Assembly (NCBI GenBank): GCA_017459315.1
Contig: JAFUDD010000013.1
Span: forward strand, 1 to 14,905
Source: Clostridia bacterium
GTDB taxonomy: Bacteria > Bacillota_A > Clostridia > Christensenellales > CAG-138
Direction of reading: 5' to 3'
Length of the DNA: 14,905 nucleotides
This document shows positions 8,044-14,834 of the stretch, one piece after another. The position numbers and the translations under genes were made by a program. How positions within the stretch are numbered: position 1 is the stretch's first letter; every line of letters begins with the position of its first letter. The notes beneath the pieces are model-generated. The model was given only the letters and a program-made list of their open reading frames with translations. It ran no database searches and was not told where the DNA came from.

Positions 8044-8325
8044 TTATTTCGCGCCCGTGGTTTTCTCGGAGCCTCTGTGGCCGCGGAACGTGCGGGTGGG
8101 GGCGAATTCGCCCAGCTTATGACCGATCATTTCCTCGGTGACATACACCGGACCGTGCTGTTTGCCGTCATGCACGGCAATCGTGTGACCGATGAACTCG
8201 GGGAAGATGGTGGAGGCGCGGCTCCAGGTCTTGACGACCGTCTTCTTGCCGCTTTCATTCATCGCCTGAATCCGATTGAACAGGCGCTCTTCAACGAACG
8301 GGCCTTTTTTAACCGATCTGCTCAT
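8044..8325 (-). CDS. rpsS: 30S ribosomal protein S19
   Basis: Head protein of the small subunit that forms a complex with S13 and contacts the 50S through intersubunit bridge B1a. The 93 residues are typical: [20 protein letters not shown] at the start, then [20 protein letters not shown] at about 32-51 and the conserved [20 protein letters not shown] at about 64-83. The tail is flexible in known structures. The ribosome site GGAGG precedes the ATG at 8325 by 7 nt, in the short gap after rplB. Confidence 0.99.
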   Translation of the reverse strand: MSRSVKKGPFVEERLFNRIQAMNESGKKTVVKTWSRASTIFPEFIGHTIAVHDGKQHGPVYVTEEMIGHKLGEFAPTRTFRGHRGSEKTTGAK

Positions 8326-8339
8326 TGTGGTTCCTCCTA

Positions 8340-9176
<837 letters not shown>

Positions 9177-9187
9177 GTGCTGCCTCC

Positions 9188-9484
9188 TTACTGTGCGATG
9201 CCGTCGAAGAGCTCGATGCCCTTGGAATCGGCAGTCAGCTTGACGTACGCTTTCTTCTTGGAAGCGGTTCTGCCCTGCGTACGGCCCTGGCGCTTGATCT
9301 TGCCGAGCTTGTTCACGGTGTGGACGCTCGCAACCTTGACGCCGAAGATTTCCTCGACCGCCTTGGCGATCTCGACCTTGTTCGCGCTCTTGGCCACCTC
9401 AAAGGTGTAGGTGTGATGCGCGATATAATCGTAGCTCTTTTCCGTGAGGATCGGAGCCTTAATGATGTCGTATGCGTTCTTCAT
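9188..9484 (-). CDS. rplW: 50S ribosomal protein L23
   Basis: Exit-tunnel protein that is the main ribosomal contact of trigger factor and SRP. The 98 residues begin [20 protein letters not shown] (the [11 protein letters not shown] motif is diagnostic). They continue with [20 protein letters not shown] at about 26-45 and the basic loop [20 protein letters not shown] at about 59-78. Length is normal. The ATG overlaps the rplD stop by one base (TAATG), and its GGAGGT ribosome site is formed by the last codons of rplD (Glu-Glu-Val), so rplD and rplW translation are probably coupled. Confidence 0.98.
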   Translation of the reverse strand: MKNAYDIIKAPILTEKSYDYIAHHTYTFEVAKSANKVEIAKAVEEIFGVKVASVHTVNKLGKIKRQGRTQGRTASKKKAYVKLTADSKGIELFDGIAQ

Positions 9485-10104
9485 TAGGCGTAAACCTCCT
9501 CGATCTTCTCCGCCGACGCCTTCGTGAGGATCAGCTTTTCATACTTCAGGATCTCGTACACGCTCAGCGTTCCGACCAGCGTCGTCTTGACGTTCGGAAT
9601 GTTGCGAGCCGCGCGCTCGACGATGTCGTCCTTCTCGGGGAGAACGATCAGCGCCTTTTCGACGTTCGTGGCCTTGAGAACCTTAACCATTTCCTTCGTC
9701 TTGGCGGCTTCGAGATTGAGCGCATCGAACACGAGCAGCTCGTTCTCGTTGACCTTGGAGGACAGCGCGGACTTCATCGCAAGGCGCTTGACCTTCTTGT
9801 TCAGACGAACGGTGTAATCGCGGGGCTTCGGCGCGAAGACGATGCCGCCGTGTCTCCATTGCGGGGAGCGGGTGGAACCCTGACGCGCACGGCCGGTGCC
9901 CTTCTGACGCCACGGCTTCTTGCCGCCGCCGGAGACTTCCGCGCGGGTCAGCGCGCTCTGCGTGCCCTGACGGCAGTTGGCCAGATGCGCAACCACGACA
10001 TCGTGCAGGACGCTCTCGTTCACCGGCTGGCCAAATACGTTCTCACTCAGAGCGATCTCGCCAACGGTGTTGCCTTTGATATCATACAATGCTACGTTCG
10101 GCAT
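9484..10104 (-). CDS. rplD: 50S ribosomal protein L4
   Basis: Large-subunit protein with a long loop that lines the exit tunnel opposite L22. In gammaproteobacteria it also represses the S10 operon by binding its leader; whether this happens here is unknown. The 206 residues include the tunnel loop GGGKKPWRQKGTGRARQGST at about 59-78, then SPQWRHGGIVFAPKPRDY. The C-terminal globular part has SALSSKVNENELLVFDALNL at about 110-129. Length matches the family. AAGGAGG lies 7 nt before the ATG, directly after the rplC stop. Confidence 0.99.
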   Translation of the reverse strand: MPNVALYDIKGNTVGEIALSENVFGQPVNESVLHDVVVAHLANCRQGTQSALTRAEVSGGGKKPWRQKGTGRARQGSTRSPQWRHGGIVFAPKPRDYTVRLNKKVKRLAMKSALSSKVNENELLVFDALNLEAAKTKEMVKVLKATNVEKALIVLPEKDDIVERAARNIPNVKTTLVGTLSVYEILKYEKLILTKASAEKIEEVYA

Positions 10105-10117
10105 GTGTGTTTCCTCC

Positions 10118-10744
10118 TTACTTCACGGTGCTTCTGACCGTAACCAGCGTTCCCTTTGCACCGGGGATCGCGCCCTTAATGAGGAGCAGGTTACGCTCGG
10201 CATCGGCTTTGACGACTTCGAGGTTCTGGACGGTGACGGTTTCGCTGCCCATGTGGCCCGGAAGGCGCTTGGTCTTGAATACTTCGCCGGGGTACGTGCA
10301 GGCGCCCATGGAACCGGCAACGCGGTAGGAATGGGAACCGTGCGTCTTGCGGCCGCGGGCCTGATTCCAACGCTTGATGTTGCCCGCAAAGCCCTTGCCC
10401 TTGCTCTTGCCGGTCACATCGACCTTATCGCCTTCGGCGAAAACGTCGGCCTTGATCAGCTGACCGAGCTCCAAAGATGCGGCGTCGTCGAGCTTGAACT
10501 CTTTGAAGTAACGCATCGTCTTGACGCCGGCCTTGGCGCAATGGCCCTTGGTGGGCTTGTTGGAGAGGTTCTCACGAACTTCGCAGAACCCGACCTGAAC
10601 GGCTTCGTACCCGTCGTTTTCGACGGTCTTCTTTTGGATGACGGGGCAGGGACCGGCTTCGATGACTGTGACGGGAATCATGGTACCGTCAGCTCGGAAG
10701 AACTGCGTCATACCGATCTTCTTGCCCAAAATGGCTTTCTTCAT
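10118..10744 (-). CDS. rplC: 50S ribosomal protein L3
   Basis: Early-assembly large-subunit protein whose extended loop approaches the peptidyl-transferase centre. The 208 residues start [20 protein letters not shown] and contain [20 protein letters not shown] at about 112-131. The central loop [20 protein letters not shown] and then [15 protein letters not shown] follow. Where Escherichia coli L3 has a methylated Gln in the loop, this protein has Ala-Cys, as in other Gram-positive sequences. Length is normal. The ribosome site GGAGGT is 8 nt before the ATG at 10744. It follows rpsJ by 22 bp. Confidence 0.99.
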   Translation of the reverse strand: MKKAILGKKIGMTQFFRADGTMIPVTVIEAGPCPVIQKKTVENDGYEAVQVGFCEVRENLSNKPTKGHCAKAGVKTMRYFKEFKLDDAASLELGQLIKADVFAEGDKVDVTGKSKGKGFAGNIKRWNQARGRKTHGSHSYRVAGSMGACTYPGEVFKTKRLPGHMGSETVTVQNLEVVKADAERNLLLIKGAIPGAKGTLVTVRSTVK

Positions 10745-10766
10745 TTGGTCTTACCTCCGTTTATAA

Positions 10767-11075
10767 TTACAGCTTGATCTCGATATCCACACCCGCGGGG
10801 AGGTCGAGCTTCATCAGAGCCTCAACCGTCTTGGTGGAGGGCTGGAGAATGTCGATCAGGCGCTTATGCGTGCGGATCTCGAACTGCTCACGGGAATCCT
10901 TATACTTGTGCGTTGCACGAAGGATAGTGACGATTTCCTTTTCGGTGGGCAGCGGGATGGGGCCGGAGACCTGCGCTCCGGTTCTCTTGGCGGTGTCAAC
11001 GATCTTCTCGGCGCTCTGGTCGATCAGACTGTGTTCATAGGCCTTGAGCTTGATGCGGATTCTTTGGTTTGCCAT
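10767..11075 (-). CDS. rpsJ: 30S ribosomal protein S10
   Basis: Small-subunit head protein that also acts as NusE in transcription antitermination with NusB. It is the first gene of the S10 superoperon here. The product from 11075 is 102 residues, [20 protein letters not shown] to [29 protein letters not shown] is at about 37-56 and the [20 protein letters not shown] motif at about 61-80. The frame stays open upstream to an ATG at 11153, but those 26 codons are unlike any S10 and lie in the leader. An AGAGGA ribosome site about 11 nt before 11075 fits the family start. Transcription is expected from the promoters at 11322-11350 and 11444-11472. Confidence 0.99.
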   Translation of the reverse strand: MANQRIRIKLKAYEHSLIDQSAEKIVDTAKRTGAQVSGPIPLPTEKEIVTILRATHKYKDSREQFEIRTHKRLIDILQPSTKTVEALMKLDLPAGVDIEIKL

Positions 11076-11315
11076 ACTTGTTTTCTTTCCTCTCGATAAA
11101 ATTTTGTTTTGGGCAGTACACAGAGCCGTGTGTTTCCCTCTTATTTTTTTCACACAGCCTTTCGGCTGCGTTTGTGGGACGGCACGGAGTGTCCGCTATT
11201 TTTGCCCCGTTCGGTTTCCCGAACGCTGAACCCCCGCGAAATTACCCGGAATGGCTGCCGGCAACCTCCGCGAAAGGCTCTTACGTCATGGCATAGGCAT
11301 ACCAATGGCGTAACC
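11076..11315 (-). promoter_or_regulatory. Long structured 5' leader of the S10 superoperon
   Basis: About 240 nt separate the predicted start from the proximal promoter and the rpsJ ATG, with no gene. In the RNA sense it opens with an imperfect hairpin at 11313-11281 (TTACG/CGTAA ends, inner CAT-GG with CCATG). It then has a 13-nt direct repeat, TTTCGCGGRGGTT, at 11275-11263 and 11241-11229, and a perfect 7-bp stem with a GAAA loop (CGTTCGG/CCGAACG) at 11225-11208. After GGAC/GTCC at 11194-11177 come the overlapping hairpins between 11171 and 11118. No U-run follows any stem, so no classical intrinsic attenuator is visible. Leader control of S10 operons by L4 is known in gammaproteobacteria; a control role here is inference. 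Confidence 0.6.
11118..11171 (-). promoter_or_regulatory. Mutually exclusive hairpins in the S10 leader
   Basis: In the RNA sense, ACGCAGCC pairs with GGCUGUGU across a GAAA loop (11171-11152, 8 bp including one G-U). The same GGCUGUGUG strand can instead pair with CACACGGCU (11159-11151 with 11132-11124, 9 bp with two wobbles, 18-nt loop). That alternative also breaks a third small hairpin, ACACA/UGUGU at 11133-11118. The loop of the alternative fold contains AAGAGGG, which resembles a ribosome site. The pairings are read directly from the sequence; any switching function is inferred. Confidence 0.45.
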
Positions 11316-11321
11316 TTGACT

Positions 11322-11350
11322 ATCATACATGACACACCCGGAAAAGTCAA
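11322..11350 (-). promoter_or_regulatory. Proximal sigma-A-type promoter of the S10 superoperon
   Basis: On the minus strand there is TTGACT at 11350-11345, a 17-bp spacer and TATGAT at 11327-11322, each one base from consensus. Transcription would start near 11315, giving a leader of about 240 nt to rpsJ. It lies downstream of the rsmI-operon terminator, so the S10 genes have their own start. Confidence 0.85.
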
Positions 11351-11416
11351 GCGTTTATGAAAATTTTACAAAGGTTTTCCATACCCTCGAAATTCCCAGA
11401 CGCCGCGGGGCTTTTC

Positions 11417-11430
11417 CGTGATATATCACG
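11417..11430. repeat. Perfect 14-bp palindrome CGTGATATATCACG
   Basis: The sequence CGTGATATATCACG is its own reverse complement. It lies about 7-20 bp downstream of the start expected from the distal S10 promoter (11444-11472), a position where a dimeric repressor could act. The core also contains GTGATAT and ATATCAC, the linker motif of the nearby hairpin repeats, so it may be a remnant of that repeat family and not an operator. Confidence 0.5.
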
Positions 11431-11443
11431 CACGGCGATTCTC

Positions 11444-11472
11444 ATTATACGGGATAAGGCGCGTTTTTGCAA
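11444..11472 (-). promoter_or_regulatory. Distal candidate promoter of the S10 superoperon
   Basis: On the minus strand there is TTGCAA at 11472-11467 (4 of 6 consensus), a 17-bp spacer and a perfect TATAAT at 11449-11444. The start would fall near 11437, about 120 bp upstream of the proximal start. Both promoters point at rpsJ with no terminator between them, so they would act in tandem. The weak -35 makes this the less certain of the two. Confidence 0.6.
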
Positions 11473-11521
11473 ATGCGGGTTTCGACATGGCAGGTATGCG
11501 ATGGGAGAATAAGGGCGCGAA

Positions 11522-11580
11522 GTGATATTGTCCTTCGGACAGTGAAATTGCTTTGCAGTTATATTTTGCCTTGCGGCAAA
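11522..11580 (+). repeat. Left array of small hairpin repeats, linkers GTGATAT
   Basis: Three palindromic units alternate with a 7-nt linker. The linkers are GTGATAT (11522), GTGAAAT (11542) and GTTATAT (11558). The palindromes are TGTCC-TTC-GGACA, TGC-TTT-GCA and TTTGCC-TTGC-GGCAAA. The stems share no sequence, only the pairing and the linker. It lies just downstream of the rsmI-operon terminator and in reverse orientation to the array at 11641-11740. No gene overlaps it. Confidence 0.7.
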
Positions 11581-11601
11581 ACGGATGACGGGCTGCGGCC
11601 G

Positions 11602-11633
11602 AAAAAGAAAAAATTCTCCGCAAGGAGAATTTT
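11602..11633 (-). terminator. Intrinsic terminator of the dnaD-dnaI-rsmI operon
   Basis: In the RNA sense a perfect 10-bp stem AAAATTCTCC/GGAGAATTTT closes a TTGC loop (11633-11610) and is followed directly by the U-rich TTCTTTTT (11609-11602). It lies about 100 nt after the rsmI stop and upstream of both S10 promoters. The plus-strand reading has no T-run after the stem, so it is a minus-strand terminator. Confidence 0.85.
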
Positions 11634-11640
11634 CCTAAGC

Positions 11641-11740
11641 TCGCATCTTTGATGCGAATATCACTGCGCATCAGCGCAATATCGCTGTGCGTCAGCACAA
11701 TATCGCTGTGTGTCAGCACAATATCACTGTGCGTCAGCGC
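11641..11740 (-). repeat. Right array: 21-bp hairpin repeats after and touching rsmI
   Basis: On the plus strand a 7-bp stem TCGCATC-TTT-GATGCGA (11641-11657) is followed by four units of exactly 21 bp beginning at 11658, 11679, 11700 and 11721. Each is a linker ATATCAC or ATATCGC plus a 14-nt hairpin of the type TGTGC-GTCA-GCACA. Compensating changes keep the stems paired (TGCGC/GCGCA against TGTGC/GCACA). On the minus strand the linker reads GTGATAT, so this array is inverted relative to 11522-11580. The stop codon of rsmI lies in the loop of the last unit. The rsmI transcript would end in about five hairpins before its terminator. Confidence 0.8.
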
Positions 11741-12546
11741 CTCCCGTTCCGCACCAGCGCCATCGCGTACGCCTCTTTTTTCGGAATGTGCAGCCGTTGC
11801 GCGGCGACGGCGGCGGCGTCCTTGACGGAGAGGGTTTGCAGCAGCTCGTCCAGGAGCGCGTCCGGATCGGTCGCGGCGGCCTTTTGCGGGGCGGGCAGCA
11901 CGCAGATCACGCACTCCCCCTTCGGCTCCTCGGCAAACGTGTCGATCAGGGTCGAGAGCTTGCCGCGGTAGGCGGACTCGAACTTTTTCGTCAGCTCGCG
12001 CAGCACGGCAGCGTCCGCGTCGCCGAGGCGTTCATACAGATCCTTCAGCGTCGCCTGCACGCGGTGCGGGCTTTCATAGAGGATGCAAAGATGCGGCGTC
12101 TGCGCGATCTCGGTCAGTACATCCGCGCGGGGCTTGGTTTCGCGCGGGAGGAAGCCGAAAAAGCTGAACGGCTGCGGCGCAAGGCCGCTCAATACGGCGG
12201 CGGTCAGCACCGCGGACGCGCCGGGCACGACCGTGAACGGGAGATCGTTTTCCACGCACGCGCGCACTAAGATCGCGCCGGGGTCGGACACGCCGGGCAT
12301 GCCCGCATCGGACACGTAGACGACCTCGCGGCCTTCCTTCAGAAGCCGCACGACGTTTTCGCTTTCCTGCGCCTCGGAGTGCATCTCACAGCTTTTCAGC
12401 GGCTTTTCGATGCCGAGGTGATGCAGCAGCTGCGCGGTTCTTCGCGTGTCCTCACAGAACACGATGTCCGCGCCTTTCAGCGTTTCGATGGCGCGGAGGG
12501 TAATATCGCCGAGGTTTCCGATCGGCGTTGCAACCAGATACAGCAT
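11734..12546 (-). CDS. rsmI: 16S rRNA (cytidine1402-2'-O)-methyltransferase RsmI
   Basis: SAM-dependent methyltransferase that 2'-O-methylates C1402 of 16S rRNA at the decoding centre. The 270 residues show the family pattern in order: LYLVATPIGNLGDITLRAIE at the start, CEDTRRTAQLL at about 31-41, VYVSDAGMPGVSDPG at about 77-91 and the SAM-binding VVPGASAVLTAAVLSGL at about 106-122. FGFLPRE and YESPHRV lie further on. The C-terminus has a helix-turn-helix-like region (AAAVAAQRLHIPKKEAYAMA). Slightly shorter than the usual 280-290 residues, but no motif is missing. The ATG lies 3 bp after the upstream stop, with GAGGTGA as ribosome site. Its stop TGA falls within the last unit of a palindromic repeat array. 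Confidence 0.96.
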   Translation of the reverse strand: MLYLVATPIGNLGDITLRAIETLKGADIVFCEDTRRTAQLLHHLGIEKPLKSCEMHSEAQESENVVRLLKEGREVVYVSDAGMPGVSDPGAILVRACVENDLPFTVVPGASAVLTAAVLSGLAPQPFSFFGFLPRETKPRADVLTEIAQTPHLCILYESPHRVQATLKDLYERLGDADAAVLRELTKKFESAYRGKLSTLIDTFAEEPKGECVICVLPAPQKAAATDPDALLDELLQTLSVKDAAAVAAQRLHIPKKEAYAMALVRNGRR

Positions 12547-12549
12547 GGC

Positions 12550-13461
12550 TCACCTCACGCGCAGGTTGCTGCCCTTAAATGGGATCAGCGCGGTGATCGC
12601 CTTGTCGGTCATGCGCGAGGTGATGCGCTCGCCGTATCGCTCGGTCAGCGATTCGGGCGGGAGGTTCGTGATCAGCACGGTCGGCAGCCGCAGCGCGGCG
12701 CGCTCGTTGAGCACGCGGAACAGATTTTCCCCGGTCACGTTCGGGATCATCGCCTCGGTGCCGAGATCGTCTAACACGAGCAGCGGCACGTTCGTATACA
12801 GCGCCATCGTCTCGGTATTGGACTGGATGCCGTCGAGCGCGTCCTGCACGAAGCGATACGCGGTGACCTTGCGCGTTTCGATGCAGCGGTCGATGGCCGC
12901 CGCCGCGATCGCGTTTCCGATAAACGACTTGCCCGTGCCGGGGTTGCCGAACAGCAATAAATTCTGCTTTTCCGGCTTCGGGAGCGCCTCGACGTAGCGG
13001 ACGCAGTAGTTTTTCAGCCGGATCGCATAGCGGCGCTGCTCGTCGTCCGGGTAGATGCTCGGATCGAACGCGGCGAACGTTTCGCGCTCGTTGACCCGTG
13101 CGCCGTCCTTCAATTCCTTCTGGAGCTGCCGGAGCTGACACGCACACGGCTTTTTGACAAGCCCTCCGACCTCGCCGGTGTCCCTGCACCTTTGGCAGGT
13201 ATAGATCGGATCGAGATAGTCGGCGGGCAGACCGAGCGAGATCAAAAGGTTCTTCCGCTCCGCGCTGATCGACGCAATGCGCGACTGCGCCTGCTCATGC
13301 GTGAGCTTGCCCGCGGCGAGCGCGATCACAACCTGCCCGCGCTCGGTGCGAAGCGACGCAAAGCGCGGGTTCTTTTCCTCGCACTCGGCAAAGCGTTTGT
13401 CCGACAGGCGGCGGTTCTTCTCGCGCAGGGTGCTGTAATAGAGCTGCAAACTGTTTCTCAT
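12550..13461 (-). CDS. DnaI/DnaC-type helicase-loader AAA+ ATPase
   Basis: Probable loader that delivers the replicative helicase to DNA, acting with the DnaD-domain protein encoded just upstream. Of 303 residues, the N-terminal third is helical and charged. A cysteine cluster follows (C89, C92, C106, C108; CQRCRDTGEV then CAC), resembling the zinc-binding region of DnaI. The AAA+ domain has Walker A GNPGTGKS at 172-179, Walker B LLVLDDLGTE at 227-236, sensor 1 TNLP at 265-268 and a conserved ERITSRM at 278-284 with the expected arginine. The start overlaps the dnaD stop by 4 bp (ATGA), with GGAGG 7 nt upstream inside dnaD. An IstB-type transposon ATPase is the main alternative, but the zinc cluster and the dnaD neighbour favour a chromosomal loader. 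Confidence 0.9.
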   Translation of the reverse strand: MRNSLQLYYSTLREKNRRLSDKRFAECEEKNPRFASLRTERGQVVIALAAGKLTHEQAQSRIASISAERKNLLISLGLPADYLDPIYTCQRCRDTGEVGGLVKKPCACQLRQLQKELKDGARVNERETFAAFDPSIYPDDEQRRYAIRLKNYCVRYVEALPKPEKQNLLLFGNPGTGKSFIGNAIAAAAIDRCIETRKVTAYRFVQDALDGIQSNTETMALYTNVPLLVLDDLGTEAMIPNVTGENLFRVLNERAALRLPTVLITNLPPESLTERYGERITSRMTDKAITALIPFKGSNLRVR

Positions 13462-14687
13462 GGCTTGTCCTCCGCTTCGGTCGGGTCGTCCAAATCCTCA
13501 TTCAGATCCACGATAATATCCTGCAAATCTTCGAGCCGGACGGTGTGCTGCTCATACGCCTCGGACGAATGGTTCTTTTTGCGGCTCCGCTGTGCGGGCC
13601 GGGCGGCCTGCCGCGCGGCAAGGGCTTCCTTGGCCTGTTCGACCGTGCAGATTTTCCGCCCCATCCACTCGATCAGCAGTTTTTTCAGTACGCCGAACGG
13701 GCGCTCCGCATCGCGGCACGCATCCGCCGCCATCCATACGACCTCGTCGGTCAGCGCCTTGCGGAACATCGCTATCTGCGCGGCCTCGGTCGGACCCGGC
13801 GGCTCGATGCGTCCGATGCGCTCGAACACGGCTTTGCTGAACGCGTACTCGTCGGCCTCGGCGGCGTTGTTCGCCTCGATGGCGGCAACGTCGGTCAGGT
13901 TCTTTTCCTTCTTTTCGGCAAGGCGGCGGTCGAGCGCCCCGAACGTCGGCGTGCCGTTATTGACCAGCTCGGCACACACGGCCAGGATCGCTTCTTTGTC
14001 AAAGCCCCATTCCTTCGTCCATTTGTCGTACAAATCCATCTCGTCGCTGCTCGGCTTGCGGCGCTTGCTCCAACGCAGCAGCACCTCGCTTGCGCCGTGC
14101 TTTTTGACGCGGTAATCGTCAAGGTACGCCTTGGCCTGCTCCGGCGTAACGATGTGCGCCTCATTCCACGTCTGCGCGGTCGCCAATATATAATTGGAAG
14201 AAACGCGCTTGCCCTTCTGCTCCATGCAGTAGGCGACAAGCTCCAGCACCGTCGCTTCCTCCAGACCGTACAGCTCGATGCAGTCGTACATCGCGCGAAG
14301 CTCGCGCATGTCGAACTGGCGCGGCGCGGTCAGCGCATTCAGCGCCTCGACGAACGGACGGTACTTGACCGGCGCGGCGCCCGTCAGCGAAGGCGCGTCC
14401 GTGAGCCTGTATTCGACGGTCAGCGGATTGTCCCCCGCAATGCGCACAAGGCCCTTGGCCTGCCAGTAGACGAACGCGCACCGCACCTCCGCGTCGGTGA
14501 TGCCGAGCCGCTCGGCGATCGACTCGTCGGCCAGCGACATGTGATAGCATTGCATGAGGCCGTAGAGGTACACCTTCACAAACATGCCGTCGGCGTCGGG
14601 CATGTATTCGGTGAAAAACAGATTGTCCACGGGCGTCATTTCCCGCTTCGCCGCTTCGGGCGCAAATCGAACCTTGGTCGTTTCCAT
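13458..14687 (-). CDS. DnaD-domain replication initiation protein with three C-terminal repeats
   Basis: Probable primosome protein working with the adjacent loader ATPase. Of 409 residues, about 18-95 form a winged-helix-like N-terminal domain (TPVDNLFFTEYMPDADGMFV, then IAERLGITDAEVRCAFVYWQ). Three segments resemble the DnaD/DnaB C-terminal repeat: about 124-190 (ending NYILATAQTWNEAHIVTPEQ), about 205-262 (WTKEWGFDKEAILAVCAELV) and about 287-355 (FGVLKKLLIEWMGRKICTVE). The tail is basic (QAARPAQRSRKKNH) and then strongly acidic (EDLDDPTEAED). The frame is open 63 codons further upstream, but the start at 14687 fits the conserved domain and lies 6 bp from a consensus -10, with no ribosome site. 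The third repeat is my reading by eye. Confidence 0.85.
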   Translation of the reverse strand: METTKVRFAPEAAKREMTPVDNLFFTEYMPDADGMFVKVYLYGLMQCYHMSLADESIAERLGITDAEVRCAFVYWQAKGLVRIAGDNPLTVEYRLTDAPSLTGAAPVKYRPFVEALNALTAPRQFDMRELRAMYDCIELYGLEEATVLELVAYCMEQKGKRVSSNYILATAQTWNEAHIVTPEQAKAYLDDYRVKKHGASEVLLRWSKRRKPSSDEMDLYDKWTKEWGFDKEAILAVCAELVNNGTPTFGALDRRLAEKKEKNLTDVAAIEANNAAEADEYAFSKAVFERIGRIEPPGPTEAAQIAMFRKALTDEVVWMAADACRDAERPFGVLKKLLIEWMGRKICTVEQAKEALAARQAARPAQRSRKKNHSSEAYEQHTVRLEDLQDIIVDLNEDLDDPTEAEDKP

Positions 14688-14693
14688 GCGTAT

Positions 14694-14722
14694 ATTATAA
14701 CATGAAGAACAGCGGTTTTCAA
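14694..14722 (-). promoter_or_regulatory. Strong promoter of the dnaD operon, predicted leaderless
   Basis: On the minus strand there is TTGAAA at 14722-14717, a 17-bp spacer and TATAAT at 14699-14694 with an extended TG element (TGTTATAAT). Only six bases (ATACGC) separate the -10 from the ATG at 14687, so the expected start is the A of the start codon itself. No ribosome site is possible in that space. Confidence 0.85.
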
Positions 14723-14739
14723 CAACGGCTTGCAGCACA

Positions 14740-14766
14740 GCGATATTTTGCTTGGCAAAGTGACAG
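14740..14766. repeat. Single copy of the GTGATAT-type hairpin repeat
   Basis: GCGATAT, then the hairpin TTTGC-TTG-GCAAA, then GTGACAG. This is the same linker-plus-palindrome layout as the arrays at 11522-11580 and 11641-11740. It lies in the divergent intergenic region about 20 bp upstream of the dnaD -35. Confidence 0.5.
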
Positions 14767-14799
14767 CATTGCACCGCAGGCGCAAGCCGCCATTCTTCA

Positions 14800-14813
14800 C
14801 AGTTCCTTAACTG
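14800..14813. repeat. Short inverted repeat CAGTT-CCTT-AACTG
   Basis: A 5-bp inverted repeat in the divergent intergenic region, about 21 bp upstream of the plus-strand -10 candidate. It could be part of an operator or of a degraded repeat; nothing more can be said from one copy. Confidence 0.25.
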
Positions 14814-14834
14814 GTAAACCTGTCGAATCGTGCA

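Noticed and set aside
11076..11153. 26-codon N-terminal extension of rpsJ from an upstream ATG
   Set aside because: Residues do not resemble S10, a ribosome site precedes 11075, and the stretch is part of the structured leader.
11281..11305. Tiny upstream open frames (ATG CCT ATG CCA TGA and ATG ACG TAA) in the S10 leader
   Set aside because: Two- to four-codon frames without ribosome sites, lying within a hairpin; expected by chance.
11641..11740. Possible CRISPR array
   Set aside because: Units are contiguous 21-bp repeats with no variable spacers and no cas genes nearby.
11522..11740. Possible insertion sequence or MITE with terminal inverted repeats
   Set aside because: The two halves share only the 7-nt linker in inverted orientation; stems differ, and no transposase or target-site duplication was seen. 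Kept as a repeat only.
11426..11914. Minus-strand frame of 162 codons with a repeated THSDIVL motif
   Set aside because: The protein repeat is only the 21-bp DNA repeat read in frame (21 is a multiple of 3); it overlaps rsmI in another frame and runs through the terminator.
13545..14705. Open plus-strand frame of 386 codons opposite the DnaD gene
   Set aside because: Composition is Arg/Leu/Gly/Ala shadow-like, there is no ribosome site, and the opposite frame has the clear DnaD pattern and operon fit.
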